Assembly: GCA_023055425.1 (NCBI GenBank)
Contig: JALGPY010000001.1
Location: forward strand, 71,914,994 to 71,978,993
From: Linanthus parryae
Lineage: Eukaryota; Streptophyta; Magnoliopsida; Ericales; Polemoniaceae
Direction: 5' to 3'
Length of the DNA: 64,000 bases
The first letter of the stretch is position 1. Each line of letters starts with the position of its first letter. The notes below the pieces were generated by a model. The model saw only the letters and a list, made by a program, of their open reading frames with translations, made no database searches and was not told the origin of the DNA. A program made the translations under genes and the position numbers. Below are positions 9,357-20,362 of the stretch, piece after piece.

Positions 9357-11517
9357 CTTTAATTCTTGCTTAGGCACTCCTAGGGCTTAATTTTCTCGCA
9401 AATTAAACGTGTTCATTGCTTGTACCCTGGGTTACTTGGTGTAGTTCATGGCTAAAACTCATGTGCACCCGCATACCTACGATGGACTGTACCATTACAT
9501 GTCCGATGTGTACCCAGAGTCGAGTCCAGACCTCCCAGTCGCTGAGGACGAGGGGGCCACTTTGAGTAGACCCACCGGCCCTACGCTTGAGCAGCCGAGT
9601 CCTCTTGATTTCACTTTATTTTTTTTCGTTGAGGACAGCGAAGCGTTTAAGTGTGGGGGAGTTTTTAGCTATCCGCTAGTTGGTCATTGCATAGCCTTGT
9701 TACATGTGGATTAGTAAGACTGTTATGCATATAGAGTTAGTCCATATGGTTGCATTTACATGTGCAAGTTTATTTTATGCATTGTATATAATATTTGCAC
9801 GTTTATTTATTGGGTTCACCTACCCTTTCTTGTTGGTTAGTCGAGTTGGCCAGTTACATATAGTGTCGAAAAATAAAGAAAAAAAATAAAAAACAAGAAA
9901 AATCCTAAAAATTGATTTTTTTTGAGAAATGACAATTGAAGAGAGTAAGCGTGGAGAGGGATTAATGATAGTATTCCCTAGGTAGTATAAAAATCTGAGG
10001 TGAGGTAGACGCGAGAATCTGGAGTAGGAAAGGCTATAGGGCTAATGCACTCGAGAATTGTGAGTAGTTGTCTCTCAGACTGGTTATCCTACTAGCGCTA
10101 CACCACCGTCACTTAGGTAGTCGTCAACCCTCCTCGTAGTGGCAACGCAACAGCTGTGCGAGTGATTTTTATGGGGATCTCACGTCCCGTATCCATCGCC
10201 TAGGTCCACTAGTTACCCCAATTTGATCCTTCTACCCCTTTTATTCATAGCCTCTAGCCTAGGAAGCTATTCCTTGTGACTGTCATCACTAGTTAGAATG
10301 GTCCCTTCCTATGCGTCATGATAGAGGGAGTTGAGTTAGGGAGGTTCGTTGAGGGTGATATGATATTATACATCTTGAGTGGATACTCTTACATGTCATC
10401 TTTTGAGGGGATGTGAGGGTGAGTTAGAGACGGTAGCACACTTCTGTGTGGCGGTGAGTCGTGTCCATACACCACGATCACAGGTGGAGTGCCATAGTGC
10501 ATGACATTCTTTCCGCACGATATGGGGTGGGGTTGGTTGATCTTATAGGAGTACGTGCTTGTGCTTCATTTATATTCTCTATATCTTAGGTAATGAGGAG
10601 GATTGGTTGGAATTAGCACGTGTTACATTGACTACCGGGTTTGAGATATGGTTTACAACGACTGTGGGGGTGTCGACATATATTGATTACATCATTTGAT
10701 TTGACACATTATATCCCCACGTTATCTATTGTGATATTTGATCTCCTTGGATAGTACTATCGTATTGGTGGCTCCATGTGCTTATTGTTGAAATTGAAAA
10801 AAAAAAGAGAAAAACATAAAGTGAAAGTGAAATGGAATAGGGAGCCGGAAATTAAACTTCATGAAGACCAACGAGATGAGCCATGAGTTTTACCTTCTTC
10901 ACATTTGTGGCCGCGAGAACGGCGTTTCACCAAGAGTGAGGGAATGAGGGCCGGAGCAGTCAGTTCGGTGGGGTTCCTTGGATTTTGGTGAGGGAGTGTG
11001 AGAATGGGTTCTTGTGAGATGTATCATGACGTCTAGGAATGCGCTTCCAAATATCCTATCCTACCCGTCCTAACCCGTCAACAATTGAAACCCATGGATA
11101 AATAGCTCGGATGGTAAGTGCTAGGGATACGTTTGATGAGTGTGTATTTTGTGTTCGTGCCCGTTCTGTCTGACGAAACTGGCCGCAAGTTCTACTGATC
11201 ACCAAAGTTATATAATCTTCTAGGGGATGTGAGATCCTTATGACATGCCGGTTTGTTCTTTGATATTGCCCAATCTCTAACTAAAAAGAAAAAAAATATG
11301 TTCTTTAATTCCTGGCATTGTACATACTTGAGTTGCATTGTACATATCATGTAGTTTGCATAGTCGTGTCTTTGTGTATTGAGTCGTGAGTCGTGTTGGC
11401 TAGCGGAAAGTGAAGTATGCAAAGTGGTGGGGTATGTATTGGTTTGGTTGTGTTATGTATCCAATGTCTCAAGTGTGGGGGTTTTGAGCGTCATTGTTGC
11501 TCGAGACGAGCAAATAG
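9355..11517 (+). other. Long 3' noncoding region of G1
   Basis: No recognisable gene. An 88-codon open frame at 9448-9714 has no family signature and I do not call it. The PPT-like word AGTGTGGGGG occurs at about 9105, 9648 and 11469 before the final copy at 11518, so several candidate plus-strand primers exist. Long 3' untranslated regions are known in Athila and Tat elements. Confidence 0.6.
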
Positions 11518-11533
11518 TAAGTGTGGGGGAATT
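11518..11533 (+). other. Polypurine tract (G1)
   Basis: AAGTGTGGGGGAATTC lies directly before the 3' LTR and is the expected plus-strand primer. Confidence 0.8.
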
Positions 11534-13084
11534 CGATAAAACCTTTTAGGATCTATAATTATTTAGCATTTAACACATGTTAATAGGTATTTAAGAGTGA
11601 TTTGAGCCTAATGTTAGAGAATAAAGGTCGTTTCATCACCTGTTGCTCACCATGTGCTATATTGTTAGTCCGGGCATTTTCTATGCATATTTCTTTGTTA
11701 TTTGTCAAATATAATCGCTTGGTATGTTTGTTCATGTTTTCTTGGCAGGAACGGATGCTAATCGGTTGATAGGAGACATGGAACGAACTTCGGAAATAAT
11801 GGGAGCTCAAGTGGAGTGAAGAGAAGCCGAATTGGAGGAGCTTAGATGACCAGCTTGCACGATTTTGATCATATCTGGATTTCTACAATTAATTTAGGGG
11901 AGAGACTAGTTTCAAATGAAAGTAGACTCAGAGAGCTTTCCAACTATAGGACACGGAGCTAAATCCGAGTTCGGACGAAGAAGTTATGGTCCGGCGAAGT
12001 CAGGAGCAGATTTCAGGGGGCTATCGTGCAATTACTAAAGACTTGTGCGGGTTTGGACTAAAGAACGACCTAGGGACGAAAATATTAACTGATTCACGCT
12101 CAAGAGAGGCAAGAACGAAGGAAGAGACGAAGACTTCACCATTGGAGAACCTAGTTTTATTCTTTCTTCTCTTTTCTTAATCAAATTCATGGAGAAACTC
12201 TTTGCTATTGTTATCTTATGATGAGTAGCTAAACTTTCATAGCTAGGCATCTCATATGAGATCATAGGGTTCATGTAAACGAATATTTTCCGGATTGAAT
12301 CTAATTTATGCTTTGATGATTTATACTATTGAATAATTTGTAGTTTCTTGATTCCATTAGTAATCCTAGTCTATTGACACGAGTAGGAGATGAACTAATA
12401 GTCCTGAGCTAGGGTTTTATTCATTAGATGATTCATGCTTAATTGTTATTACGTTCTAAACTAATTGTTCATGTACTATGTAGTTAGTGAGTGCACGAAA
12501 GTGACTTAATCTAGCTAGATGATATGAACATCAATCCCAACCATTGAGACCGAAAGGACAATTGTTAGGATTGGCCATTGTGGGTAGGATCAATTGGATT
12601 ATTCAGCTGTTTTGTGATACGGTAGACCGATAGGACCTGTTAGTATATCAGTAGAGAACCTGCTAGACCGGACCGGTAGACATAGGTGGACTAAAAGGAC
12701 CCTAGGTGAACCGTGACGTAAAAAGACCTGAGACCGAGCGGAGATGTTCAATGCTAGTACCCGACTTAGTTAGACCAAAGTAACGTGTTATTCAGATTAT
12801 CCGGAAATCGTTTACAGCCCCAGGTTATCTACGAGATTGCCTAGTTTCTCCATTAATCGATTAATACTTGTTCTTAGTTCACTTTTCTACTATTTCAGTC
12901 ATTACGTACAGCCAACCTCACAACTCTCAAAATTTTTTACCGGTTACTTAGTAAAATCAATTAATTCGTTAGTTCAAGCTTGTTACGAGCTTGTCCTCGT
13001 GGGATTCGACAACCCGAGTATTAAAAATACTCACACTTTATTACTCGATCGTGCACTTGCGTACACACGTAAGAATATGTGTCA
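11534..13084 (+). repeat. 3' LTR of G1, complete
   Basis: About 1551 bp. The start is set by alignment to the solo LTR at 29760-31371 (shared GATA....CTTTTAGGATCTATA); the expected TG is CG here. It ends TGTGTCA, and Copia C2 sequence starts at 13085. The landmark AACGACCTAGGG is at 12064-12075. Unlike the solo LTR and G3, no palindrome cassette lies upstream of that landmark. Confidence 0.85.
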
Positions 13085-13598
13085 AGTATGCAAGATTATG
13101 TCTCCAAGCTTTCTGTGCCAAAGTTTTGAATCTTCTTTCAAGGCTTGGAGACACTTCGGACTAGGGCTGAGCACGGACCGGGTCGGCCGGGGAAAAGCCG
13201 TATTTCTGCCCCGACCCAATGATCCCGGGTTGGACATTCCTCAACCCAAACCCAATCGAGTAACCTCGAAACCCAAACCCAATCGAACATTTCGACTCGG
13301 ACCGGATCGGCCCGGTTTTGACGGGTTAAAAAAATACAAATTATAATGCATAAAGCTCTCAATTGCTCACTGCAAATTGGGGAGAGCAGCATCCCATATT
13401 AGTAAATAAGAGCCCAGATTGACAAATAAGTGGCAAATTACAGCCTTACATATTACATTAGCCAAGTTTGGCAATGAAGAGACAAGATACAATTACACAT
13501 TACAAGCTTACGTTAAGAAAATACACGGCTGATTTACCCAAAAAATAAGAAATACGCCCACATTATCCCTCACGCCATGAACTTGCTCGTAACAGCAG

Positions 13599-13764
13599 CC
13601 AGTGCCCAGATTGAGTTTCTCCATTTCTGTAGGTGTACATTCCAAGTCCTTGCCTTTTTCCCTCATGCCAGGCTCCTTCATACCGATGGCCATTCGCAAA
13701 GCGGTACACTCCAAATCCATGCATCTTGTCTGCAAAGTACTCTCCCGCATACACATCACCATTT
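13599..13764 (-). pseudogene. Captured exon of a plant MORN-repeat protein inside the hAT
   Basis: On the minus strand, after a TATTATGTAG splice-acceptor-like sequence, the reading frame gives NGDVYAGEYFADKMHGFGVY and then FANGHRYEGAWHEGKRQGLG, followed by MYTYRNGETQSGHW. These are consecutive MORN repeats (YxGxxxxGxxxGxG). The sequence resembles the plant MORN family annotated as SET7/9-like, which includes MRF1-type proteins. After HW the match ends abruptly without the expected continuation, so only one exon, or part of one, was acquired. Nothing shows that it is expressed. Captured host exons are known in several DNA transposon groups. Confidence 0.85.
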
Positions 13765-14955
13765 CTACATAATATGCAGATGAGTTAATGCCAGCTTCTA
13801 GCACGTAAATGCACATAAACTATTTCTTGACCTTACATAGCTATAACAAAAAACTGAAAAGGAGATCTACGTACAACTGAGCATAAACTACAGTACACTC
13901 TTCAATTAGGAAATTTCAGTCTGACATTGTCGATTCTGTACAATACTGGTGTGTTGTTACTGCTAGATCAGGTAGAAATTTCTAAAGCACCGAAAGGCTA
14001 ATGCTTTCAGAGCACATCCAGTGCGGAGAAATATGTTCTCGCAACTTGAATTCCTAACCATTGCGAGTCTGCATATTTGCAGATTGCAATAAACTAAAAA
14101 AACTTCTTCTAATTCAACTCCTTACAAGGATAGAAATATTAATCACAAGAAATTGTACAACAGGTATGTTCAAATTTAGGAAGTAAGGCATGCATATAGG
14201 CTATTCACAATCCTAAATAACTAACACAAGAAATCGAATTACCCTAGACCTGAATTACTTAACAACACCAATAACCATATAGCCTTGTACCATCACAAAT
14301 AAATCCCCTCAACAGCCGCTAGCGAGTATACAAGAAGAATGCCCAAATTTCTTGAACTTATCAGTCAACCAACAACAAGATATCCTAAATGATAAATTCA
14401 ACTCCTAACACAAGAAAACATACTTGCCTAAAGAGGTGAAGTTATACTATATCAAAGCACCCAAGTCCAAATCAGTTACATTTATAGGAAAACCGAATCA
14501 AGATCTATGAAGATTCCTTACGAAATGATGAATAGTATTACCTGAAATGGTAATGACCAAGACCATGCTTGACCCCCCACTTGAATTCCCCAACATATGA
14601 AAGAGATAAAAAAGACTGCTCTTTCAGCTACTTCCTGTTCACCGGCACAACAAGTTTCATGTTCAGGTTCCATACGATTACTTACTAATAAAGATAAGTT
14701 GATGAAGAAGCAGTTACTTACTGAAACCAAAAATTCCATCTTTTACATGATGTAAAATTCCAACCTTTCACAAGTTTGACCCCTAGTACCAAAATCTGCA
14801 AATAACATCCAAAATGAAGTAATTGAACGAAACGAATAATGAGGATTTTAAGTAATTTTAAGTAAATTTACCTTATAATACTTATAATACTAGTAGTTTC
14901 ACATCCAACTGTTAAATAGCAAAATCATAGTTATTTTCAAAAAGAGTATCCAACC
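13765..14955 (-). other. hAT interior between MORN exon and tandem repeats
   Basis: Noncoding. The stretch from about 14640 is a third, diverged and shorter copy of the 583-bp repeat that follows. Sequence from 13765 to 14500 may include flanking intron of the captured MORN gene, but I cannot confirm this. Confidence 0.5.
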
Positions 14956-16127
14956 TGCAATGATTATGATGATCAATAAATTTAGGAGCAGTCCATGAAT
15001 CAGAACATAAAGCATATGCACAAACAATATACCTCACAAATCATTCATCGATTAAGTTTGGTATCCCTGAGAATTGGACCAGTCCATGAAAGATTAATAC
15101 TTCAGCTGCATCGTGTTCATTGTTCAGTGGCATATGAAGTTTGATATTCAGGTTCTCATTTGAAAAATTACACTAATAAAGATAAGAAGTTGATGAAGAA
15201 GAAATTACTTACTGAAACAAAAAATTCCATCCTTTGCATGAAATATAAAATTTCAAGCTGCACAAGTTGGAGCCAAAATACACTCCCAGTAACCTGCAAA
15301 TACATCCCAGTAACGAAATGACCCCTAGAACCAAAACCTGCAAATACATCCCAGTAACATATTCAAATTCAGCTATGAGGCAAAGTTCGAGTGTCCCAAA
15401 ATGTATGAAATAGTAACTATTTGGTCCCTCTACGACAACTCTAAATATATGAAAGTAAAGTTACCTTATAATAATACTAGTTCCACATCCAACTGTTAAT
15501 AGCAAAATCATCGTTATTCTCAAAAAGAGTATCCGACCTGCAATGATTATGATGACCAATAAAGTTAGGAGCAGTCCATGAATCAGAACATAAAGCATAT
15601 GCACAAACAATATACCTCACAGATCATTCATCGATTAAGTAGAGAATTGGTATCCCTGAGGATTGGACCAGTCCATGAAAGATTAATACTTCAGCTGCAT
15701 CGTGTTCATTGTTCACTGGCATATGAAGTTTGATATTCAGGTTCTCATTTGAAAAATTAAACTAATAAAGATAAGAAGTTGATGAAGAAGAAATTACTTA
15801 CTGAAACAAAAAATTCCATCCTTTGCATGAAATATAAAATTCCAAACTACACAAGTTGGAGCCAAAATACACTCCCCGTAACCTGCAAATACATCCCAGT
15901 AACGAAGTGACCCCTAGAACCAAAACCTGCAAATACATCCCAGTAACATATTCAAATTCAGCTATGAGGCAAAGTTCGAGTGTCCCAAAATGTATGAAAC
16001 AGTAACTATTTGGTCCCTCTACGACAACTCTAAATATATGAAAGTAAAGTTACCTTATAATACTACTAGTTCCACATCCAACTGTTAATAGCAAAATCAT
16101 CGTTATTCTCAAAAAGAGTATCATCCC
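14956..16127 (-). repeat. Two tandem 583/589-bp repeats inside the hAT
   Basis: Copy A (14956-15538) and copy B (15539-16127) start with TGCAATGATTATGATGA and are nearly identical. A partial copy starts again at 16128 and a diverged one lies at about 14640-14955. They sit downstream of the transposase gene. No coding capacity is seen. Confidence 0.93.
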
Positions 16128-16216
16128 TGCAATGATTATCAAGAAAAATAAAGTTAGGATCAGTCCATAAATTACAACTCAGAGCATATGCACACAGCCA
16201 CACAATATACCTCTGA

Positions 16217-18565
16217 TCAATCGTCGATTACAATGGAGCTGGGACCATCCAACTCTGCAAGAAGAAATAAAGTACGTGATCCATGATAATCAAAAAATTC
16301 AAAAAATTTATTAACACAATTAATACCTGAACCAGGTTCAAACTCGTCAAAAGATTCAGCGATATCCATTGCCTCGCGCAGATCAATTCTTACCATCCTT
16401 GCCCTCAGCCAGTTTTGACCACATAAAAGAGCCTCTACCATTTTAGGTGACAGAGAGCTCCTAAAAGAATCAAGGATCCTCCCACTTGTGCTAAAGGCAG
16501 ATTTAGAAGCTACTGTGGAAACTGGAATCGCCAACACATCCTTGGCAATTTTAGAAAGAATTGGATACTTAGATTCGTTAAGCTTCCACCAAGATAGGAT
16601 GCTAAACGAATCTCCATCTGCCACACAACTTTCTTTCAAGTACTTGCCCAATTCGGTCTTAGTTTCCATGCACTCTTCTTCTTCCATTTGCTTGACAAAC
16701 TGTGAGTGCAAACCCGACCTCTTTCCTGCACCAACAAATCCAGCATTACCTTGTTCCTTGACAGTTTGACTAGTACTATTAGTACTAGTCTCACGTTGTA
16801 CATAGAAATTAAACAGTTTGAGCAAGGTAGCTTCCACTCTCTTCGTCATTTCTAGTGCTTTATTACTATCATGAACTCTATCAAAGCAAAACTTCACGTA
16901 TTTCATTTTATTTCGAGGATCCAAGACAGCGGCCATATAAAGCAAGAAGTTTATATTATCAAGGTTATCCCAATACTTATCAAACTTCTTCTTCATTCTC
17001 TCGGCCATTGCCTTCAAAGCGACATCATCAGTTTCGGTCATATTGGATAAAGTGGACTGAATTACCACAAGTTCATCGAAAAACTGATTTGATGTCACAT
17101 AAGATGAACCGGAAAACCGCAAGGTTGCACGGTAAAATACTTCCAAGTACTGATTAAAAAACCTTGCCTTTTTCCAATCATCCTTGTTAGGAGAACCGAG
17201 TATCTTGTTACCCCTCCCCCTTGCCTTTTTAATACCATTTTCTTCATTTTCTTCATTGTTGAAGTGCGCGGAGTACTTAGAATCTTCCTCCTCAAGTCGA
17301 ACAAAAGCTTGCTCAAACTTTTCAGCAGCATCAAGCATCATATAGGTTGAATTCCATCTTGTTTCAATGTCTAAACTCAATAACTTTTTACTTTTAATGT
17401 TTTCTTCTTCAACACATTTCTTAAAACTTTCCAACCTACTCGGAGAAGATCTCACATAACGGACAGCATTTCTAACCTTGACAATTGTATCTTCAATTTC
17501 TTCTAGACCATCTTTCACAATTAAGTTAAGGATATGAGCAGAACATCGTACATGAAGAAATTCATGTCCAAGTATTGTACCCCTCCAATCTTTAGTTCTC
17601 CTTCTCAAGTGACGAATTGCTCCATCATTGGAGCTAGCGTTGTCAACAATTACAGTGAATAAGTTTCCTATTCCCCACTCTTTTAAGCAAGCCTCAATAA
17701 CCTTACCAATGGTCTCACCTTTGTGATTCGGGACTTGGCAAAAGCTCAGAATACGTTTGTGATAGTTCCATGAATCATCAATACAATGACAAGTGATACA
17801 CATGTAATTGAAATTCTGAATTGATGACCAAGTATCTGTGGTAAGGCATACTCGTTGGTTCTTTAACATGAATTTTATTTTCAATTTTTCTTCTTCGTAA
17901 ATCTTAAAACAGTCACGTGCCACTGTCCACCTAGAGGGAATGGTGAACCGAGGTTGCATCCCTTGGCAGAATAACTTGAAACCTAACCCCTCAACCATTT
18001 TAAAGGGAAGCTCGTCAAGCATCACCATTTTTGCAAGATCTTTCCTGCTATGATCAACACTAAATATAAAAGATTTTAAATTACCCACAAGTACACCCTT
18101 CTCATTAGCAACACCGGGAACAAAAGCTAAAGTATTTTGTTTCTTATCCTCTAGACGAGTAGGATTGTTCTTACAGTTATTATAGTGAGACCACAGGCTG
18201 CTAGTTCCATGTTGGTTTGGATCAGCAGCATACGTTTTATCAGGACAATAGTTACATCTGCACCTAATTGTACCCTCAATTCTAGTGAAATGATCCCAGA
18301 TTTGTGATGTAGAGTTAGATCCGACATGATTTTGTAGTTTCACAGCTTTCTTGCTTCTTTTTCTAGGAGGACCAGAGGGTGGTTTAGCATTACCTTCCAC
18401 TTTTTCGTGCGGTTTTCTCTTAGAAGTTGTATTAGGAGCAGCTCCCGCATTCACATTACCATCAGTTTCTTCTGAAATTATGTCGTCAAGGGTAAGATCT
18501 GTTATTGTACCCGAATTTCCATCGTCAAGGGTAAGATCTGTTATTGTATCCTGTTTGAAAGACAA
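16217..18565 (-). CDS. hAT transposase, BED zinc finger type (RICESLEEPER/DAYSLEEPER-like)
   Basis: The 782-codon frame is uninterrupted. Near residues 85-135 is a BED finger (WDHFTRIEGTIRCRCNYC...HYNNC). The RNase H-like core follows with CLTTDTWSS and FTVIVDNASSND, which hold candidate catalytic aspartates, and RCSAHILNLIVKDGL, a hallmark hAT block. The C-terminal dimerisation domain ends with ILSWWKLNESKYPILSKIA and AFSTSGRILDSFRSSLSP. A donor-like GGTATTAAT at about 16327 and a CTTGCAG acceptor near 16258 suggest a small last intron, so the native C-terminus may be shorter. A 39-bp in-frame duplication gives ITDLTLDD twice near the N-terminus. It should bind and cut the hAT ends in the nucleus. 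Confidence 0.95.
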   Translation of the reverse strand: MSFKQDTITDLTLDDGNSGTITDLTLDDIISEETDGNVNAGAAPNTTSKRKPHEKVEGNAKPPSGPPRKRSKKAVKLQNHVGSNSTSQIWDHFTRIEGTIRCRCNYCPDKTYAADPNQHGTSSLWSHYNNCKNNPTRLEDKKQNTLAFVPGVANEKGVLVGNLKSFIFSVDHSRKDLAKMVMLDELPFKMVEGLGFKLFCQGMQPRFTIPSRWTVARDCFKIYEEEKLKIKFMLKNQRVCLTTDTWSSIQNFNYMCITCHCIDDSWNYHKRILSFCQVPNHKGETIGKVIEACLKEWGIGNLFTVIVDNASSNDGAIRHLRRRTKDWRGTILGHEFLHVRCSAHILNLIVKDGLEEIEDTIVKVRNAVRYVRSSPSRLESFKKCVEEENIKSKKLLSLDIETRWNSTYMMLDAAEKFEQAFVRLEEEDSKYSAHFNNEENEENGIKKARGRGNKILGSPNKDDWKKARFFNQYLEVFYRATLRFSGSSYVTSNQFFDELVVIQSTLSNMTETDDVALKAMAERMKKKFDKYWDNLDNINFLLYMAAVLDPRNKMKYVKFCFDRVHDSNKALEMTKRVEATLLKLFNFYVQRETSTNSTSQTVKEQGNAGFVGAGKRSGLHSQFVKQMEEEECMETKTELGKYLKESCVADGDSFSILSWWKLNESKYPILSKIAKDVLAIPVSTVASKSAFSTSGRILDSFRSSLSPKMVEALLCGQNWLRARMVRIDLREAMDIAESFDEFEPGSGINCVNKFFEFFDYHGSRTLFLLAELDGPSSIVIDD

Positions 18566-19903
18566 ACATGTAGTTTGAGTAAAAGTACATTACTGAATGC
18601 AAGTAACACATTCACTTACAAAAAAAATATAAAACAAGTAGTACAATTGAAAACAATGACTTCTCTGAGTTACTTATACTGAATAATCTATCAACTAAAC
18701 TTACAAAAATAATTGAAAACAACGACTCAACTAAGATAACTTATACAAGTAGTACAGTTGTGTTAACTTACACAAGTAATACATTACTGAAGGTTGAAGA
18801 TTGAGAACAGGTTTATCCTTTTCAAATTTTGTCCAAGAATTTAAAATAGAGTTGCACATGACCTTGCAAAGTGGGCTTTTTCAAATTCTAGTACTTGCTC
18901 TGTAAATGCAGAAACTTTACCTTCAAATGTGGATCTTGTAGTTGGAATTGATCATCCAACAGTTTTGCTAAATTAGTTTTTTTTTTAATGAAATACTTGA
19001 ACTTATCAAAAAAAAATACATTACTGAATGCTTTAGGTATAACAATTTTATCAAAAATCGCTTAACAAAGCAATTAATATGACTTTTATCCAAGTAATAC
19101 ATAAAAATTAAACATAGAGATGTCTGCAATACAAGTATAGCAATATATCATGTCAGTTTCAGAGCAATATACCATGTCAGTTTTAGAGCAATATACCATG
19201 TTAGATTGTCAGTTTCAGAGTATGTTAGACAAGAAATTAAGCAATAGATACAATATGAAGCAGAGATGAAGAACAACAAGACAATAAGAATCAGAGATGA
19301 AGAAAAACAAGACAATATGAAGCAGAGATAAAAATTAAACATAGACACGGGAATATACCATCTCAGTTTTCCAGATTGGGAGCAGAGATGAAGAACAATG
19401 ATGATATGCACGGGAATGAACCGACGAACAAACTCTAGTGGACCACGACCGGAGATCTAGAGGCGGACGAGACTGGGAGACGATTGTAGCCTTGAACGGA
19501 TGAATATGAAGGTGGAGAACGAGACTTGAAGGCCGCAAATCACTGGCGATGGTTGCCGGTCGGTCGATGACGACGATGAGTGTTGTGGTCAACTGGGTTT
19601 GGGTTGGGGATGTCCATCGCTCTCCATCGCTCTCCACTCTCCACAGAGAAACGGCGCAAGAAGTGGGTTAGGGTTAGGAAAGTGGGTTCACTGGGTTGAG
19701 ATTTATTTATATGTCCTCTAATTCGGGTCGGTTCGGGTAATACCGGATCTCATAATTGGTACCCGCGACCCACCCGTTTTTTGGCGGGTTTGGTTAAACC
19801 AAACCCATATCCAATCAATTAACTTATTTTTTACTCTTTTTTCGATTGATCCGGCCCGGACCGGCCGGTTTGTTTGGGTTGGGCGGGTTTCTGCTCACCC
19901 CTA
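18566..19903 (-). other. hAT 5' flank: putative promoter and leader of the transposase
   Basis: Noncoding sequence upstream of the transposase. At 19145-19200 a 24-bp word (CAGTTTCAGAGCAATATACC) is repeated about three times. From 19680 to the end the sequence is rich in GGGTTTGGTT/AACCAAACCC, typical of subterminal transposase-binding regions. No further exon is clear. Confidence 0.55.
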
Positions 19904-19911
19904 CTTCGGAC

Positions 19912-20362
19912 TTTCTCATGCGACTTTGTTAGTATTCAAAGAGTAAACATTTTTTAATCTAGAGGATGTGAGTATGCAATTTTCTGATTTCTCATCTTGC
20001 ACCACACATTTCTCTTTATATAAAATAACCTTATTCTCTTTGTCACATAATTGAGAAACACTAAGCAGATTAAATTTAAGACCATCTAAAAGATATACAT
20101 CTGAGATGGAATTTTCAGAAATGTTACCAACATTTACAATTCATATGATGTTGCATTTTCCTTTGTCACTAAGTGTGATTGTTCCTCCTGAATGTTCTTT
20201 CAGTTCTGAGAATAAAGACTTCTTGACACTCATGTGTCTGGAGCAACCAATGTCCATGATCCACTTCTGTTCTTTGCTCTTGGTGACAGCCTGCAAACAC
20301 CATTCACTGCCATACCCAGCTGTTAGACCAAGTATAAAATTTTGACTCATATTCAGGGTCAA
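19912..20362 (-). pseudogene. Copia protease and GAG-pre-integrase (C2)
   Basis: Protease box KEQKWIMDIGCSRHMS is visible near 20270-20225. The catalytic triplet is Asp-Ile-Gly instead of Asp-Ser-Gly, so the protease is probably dead. The GAG-pre-integrase segment follows and resumes after the hAT at 13153-13085, where it reads out of frame. Confidence 0.8.

Larger units (their letters stand above)
5328..13084 (+). mobile_element. Athila-like Ty3/Gypsy element G1, internally deleted
   Basis: A Ty3/Gypsy-type element with a 5'-truncated 5' LTR, a tRNA-Asp PBS, gag and protease, a 3.5-kb noncoding region, a PPT and a complete 3' LTR. RT, RNase H and integrase are absent: soon after the protease the sequence passes straight to the GGGAGGCAACCCAA region that normally follows pol in such elements. 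G1 could therefore move only with enzymes from a partner such as G3 or G4. The right end interrupts Copia C2; the left end abuts Copia C1 without its first 1 kb of LTR. Confidence 0.85.
13162..19903 (-). mobile_element. hAT DNA transposon with 8-bp target duplication
   Basis: Terminal inverted repeats are TAGGGCTGAGCA at the left and TAGGGGTGAGCA (reverse complement) at the right. CTTCGGAC is duplicated at 13154-13161 and 19904-19911, the 8-bp duplication typical of hAT. Subterminal regions are rich in GGGTTTGGGT- and CCGGCC-type words, as in other plant hATs. It encodes a transposase on the minus strand, contains 583-589-bp tandem repeats and carries a MORN-repeat exon. With the open transposase frame and perfect duplication, this is a candidate autonomous or recently active copy. 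Confidence 0.95.

Noticed and set aside
9448..9714. 88-codon frame in the G1 3' region as a gene
   Set aside because: No homology is recognisable, there is no repeat of it in other copies here, and it lies in a region with otherwise noncoding character.
13599..13764. MORN segment as a functional host gene
   Set aside because: Only one exon-sized piece is present, it lies inside a hAT, and the family sequence stops abruptly after SGHW.
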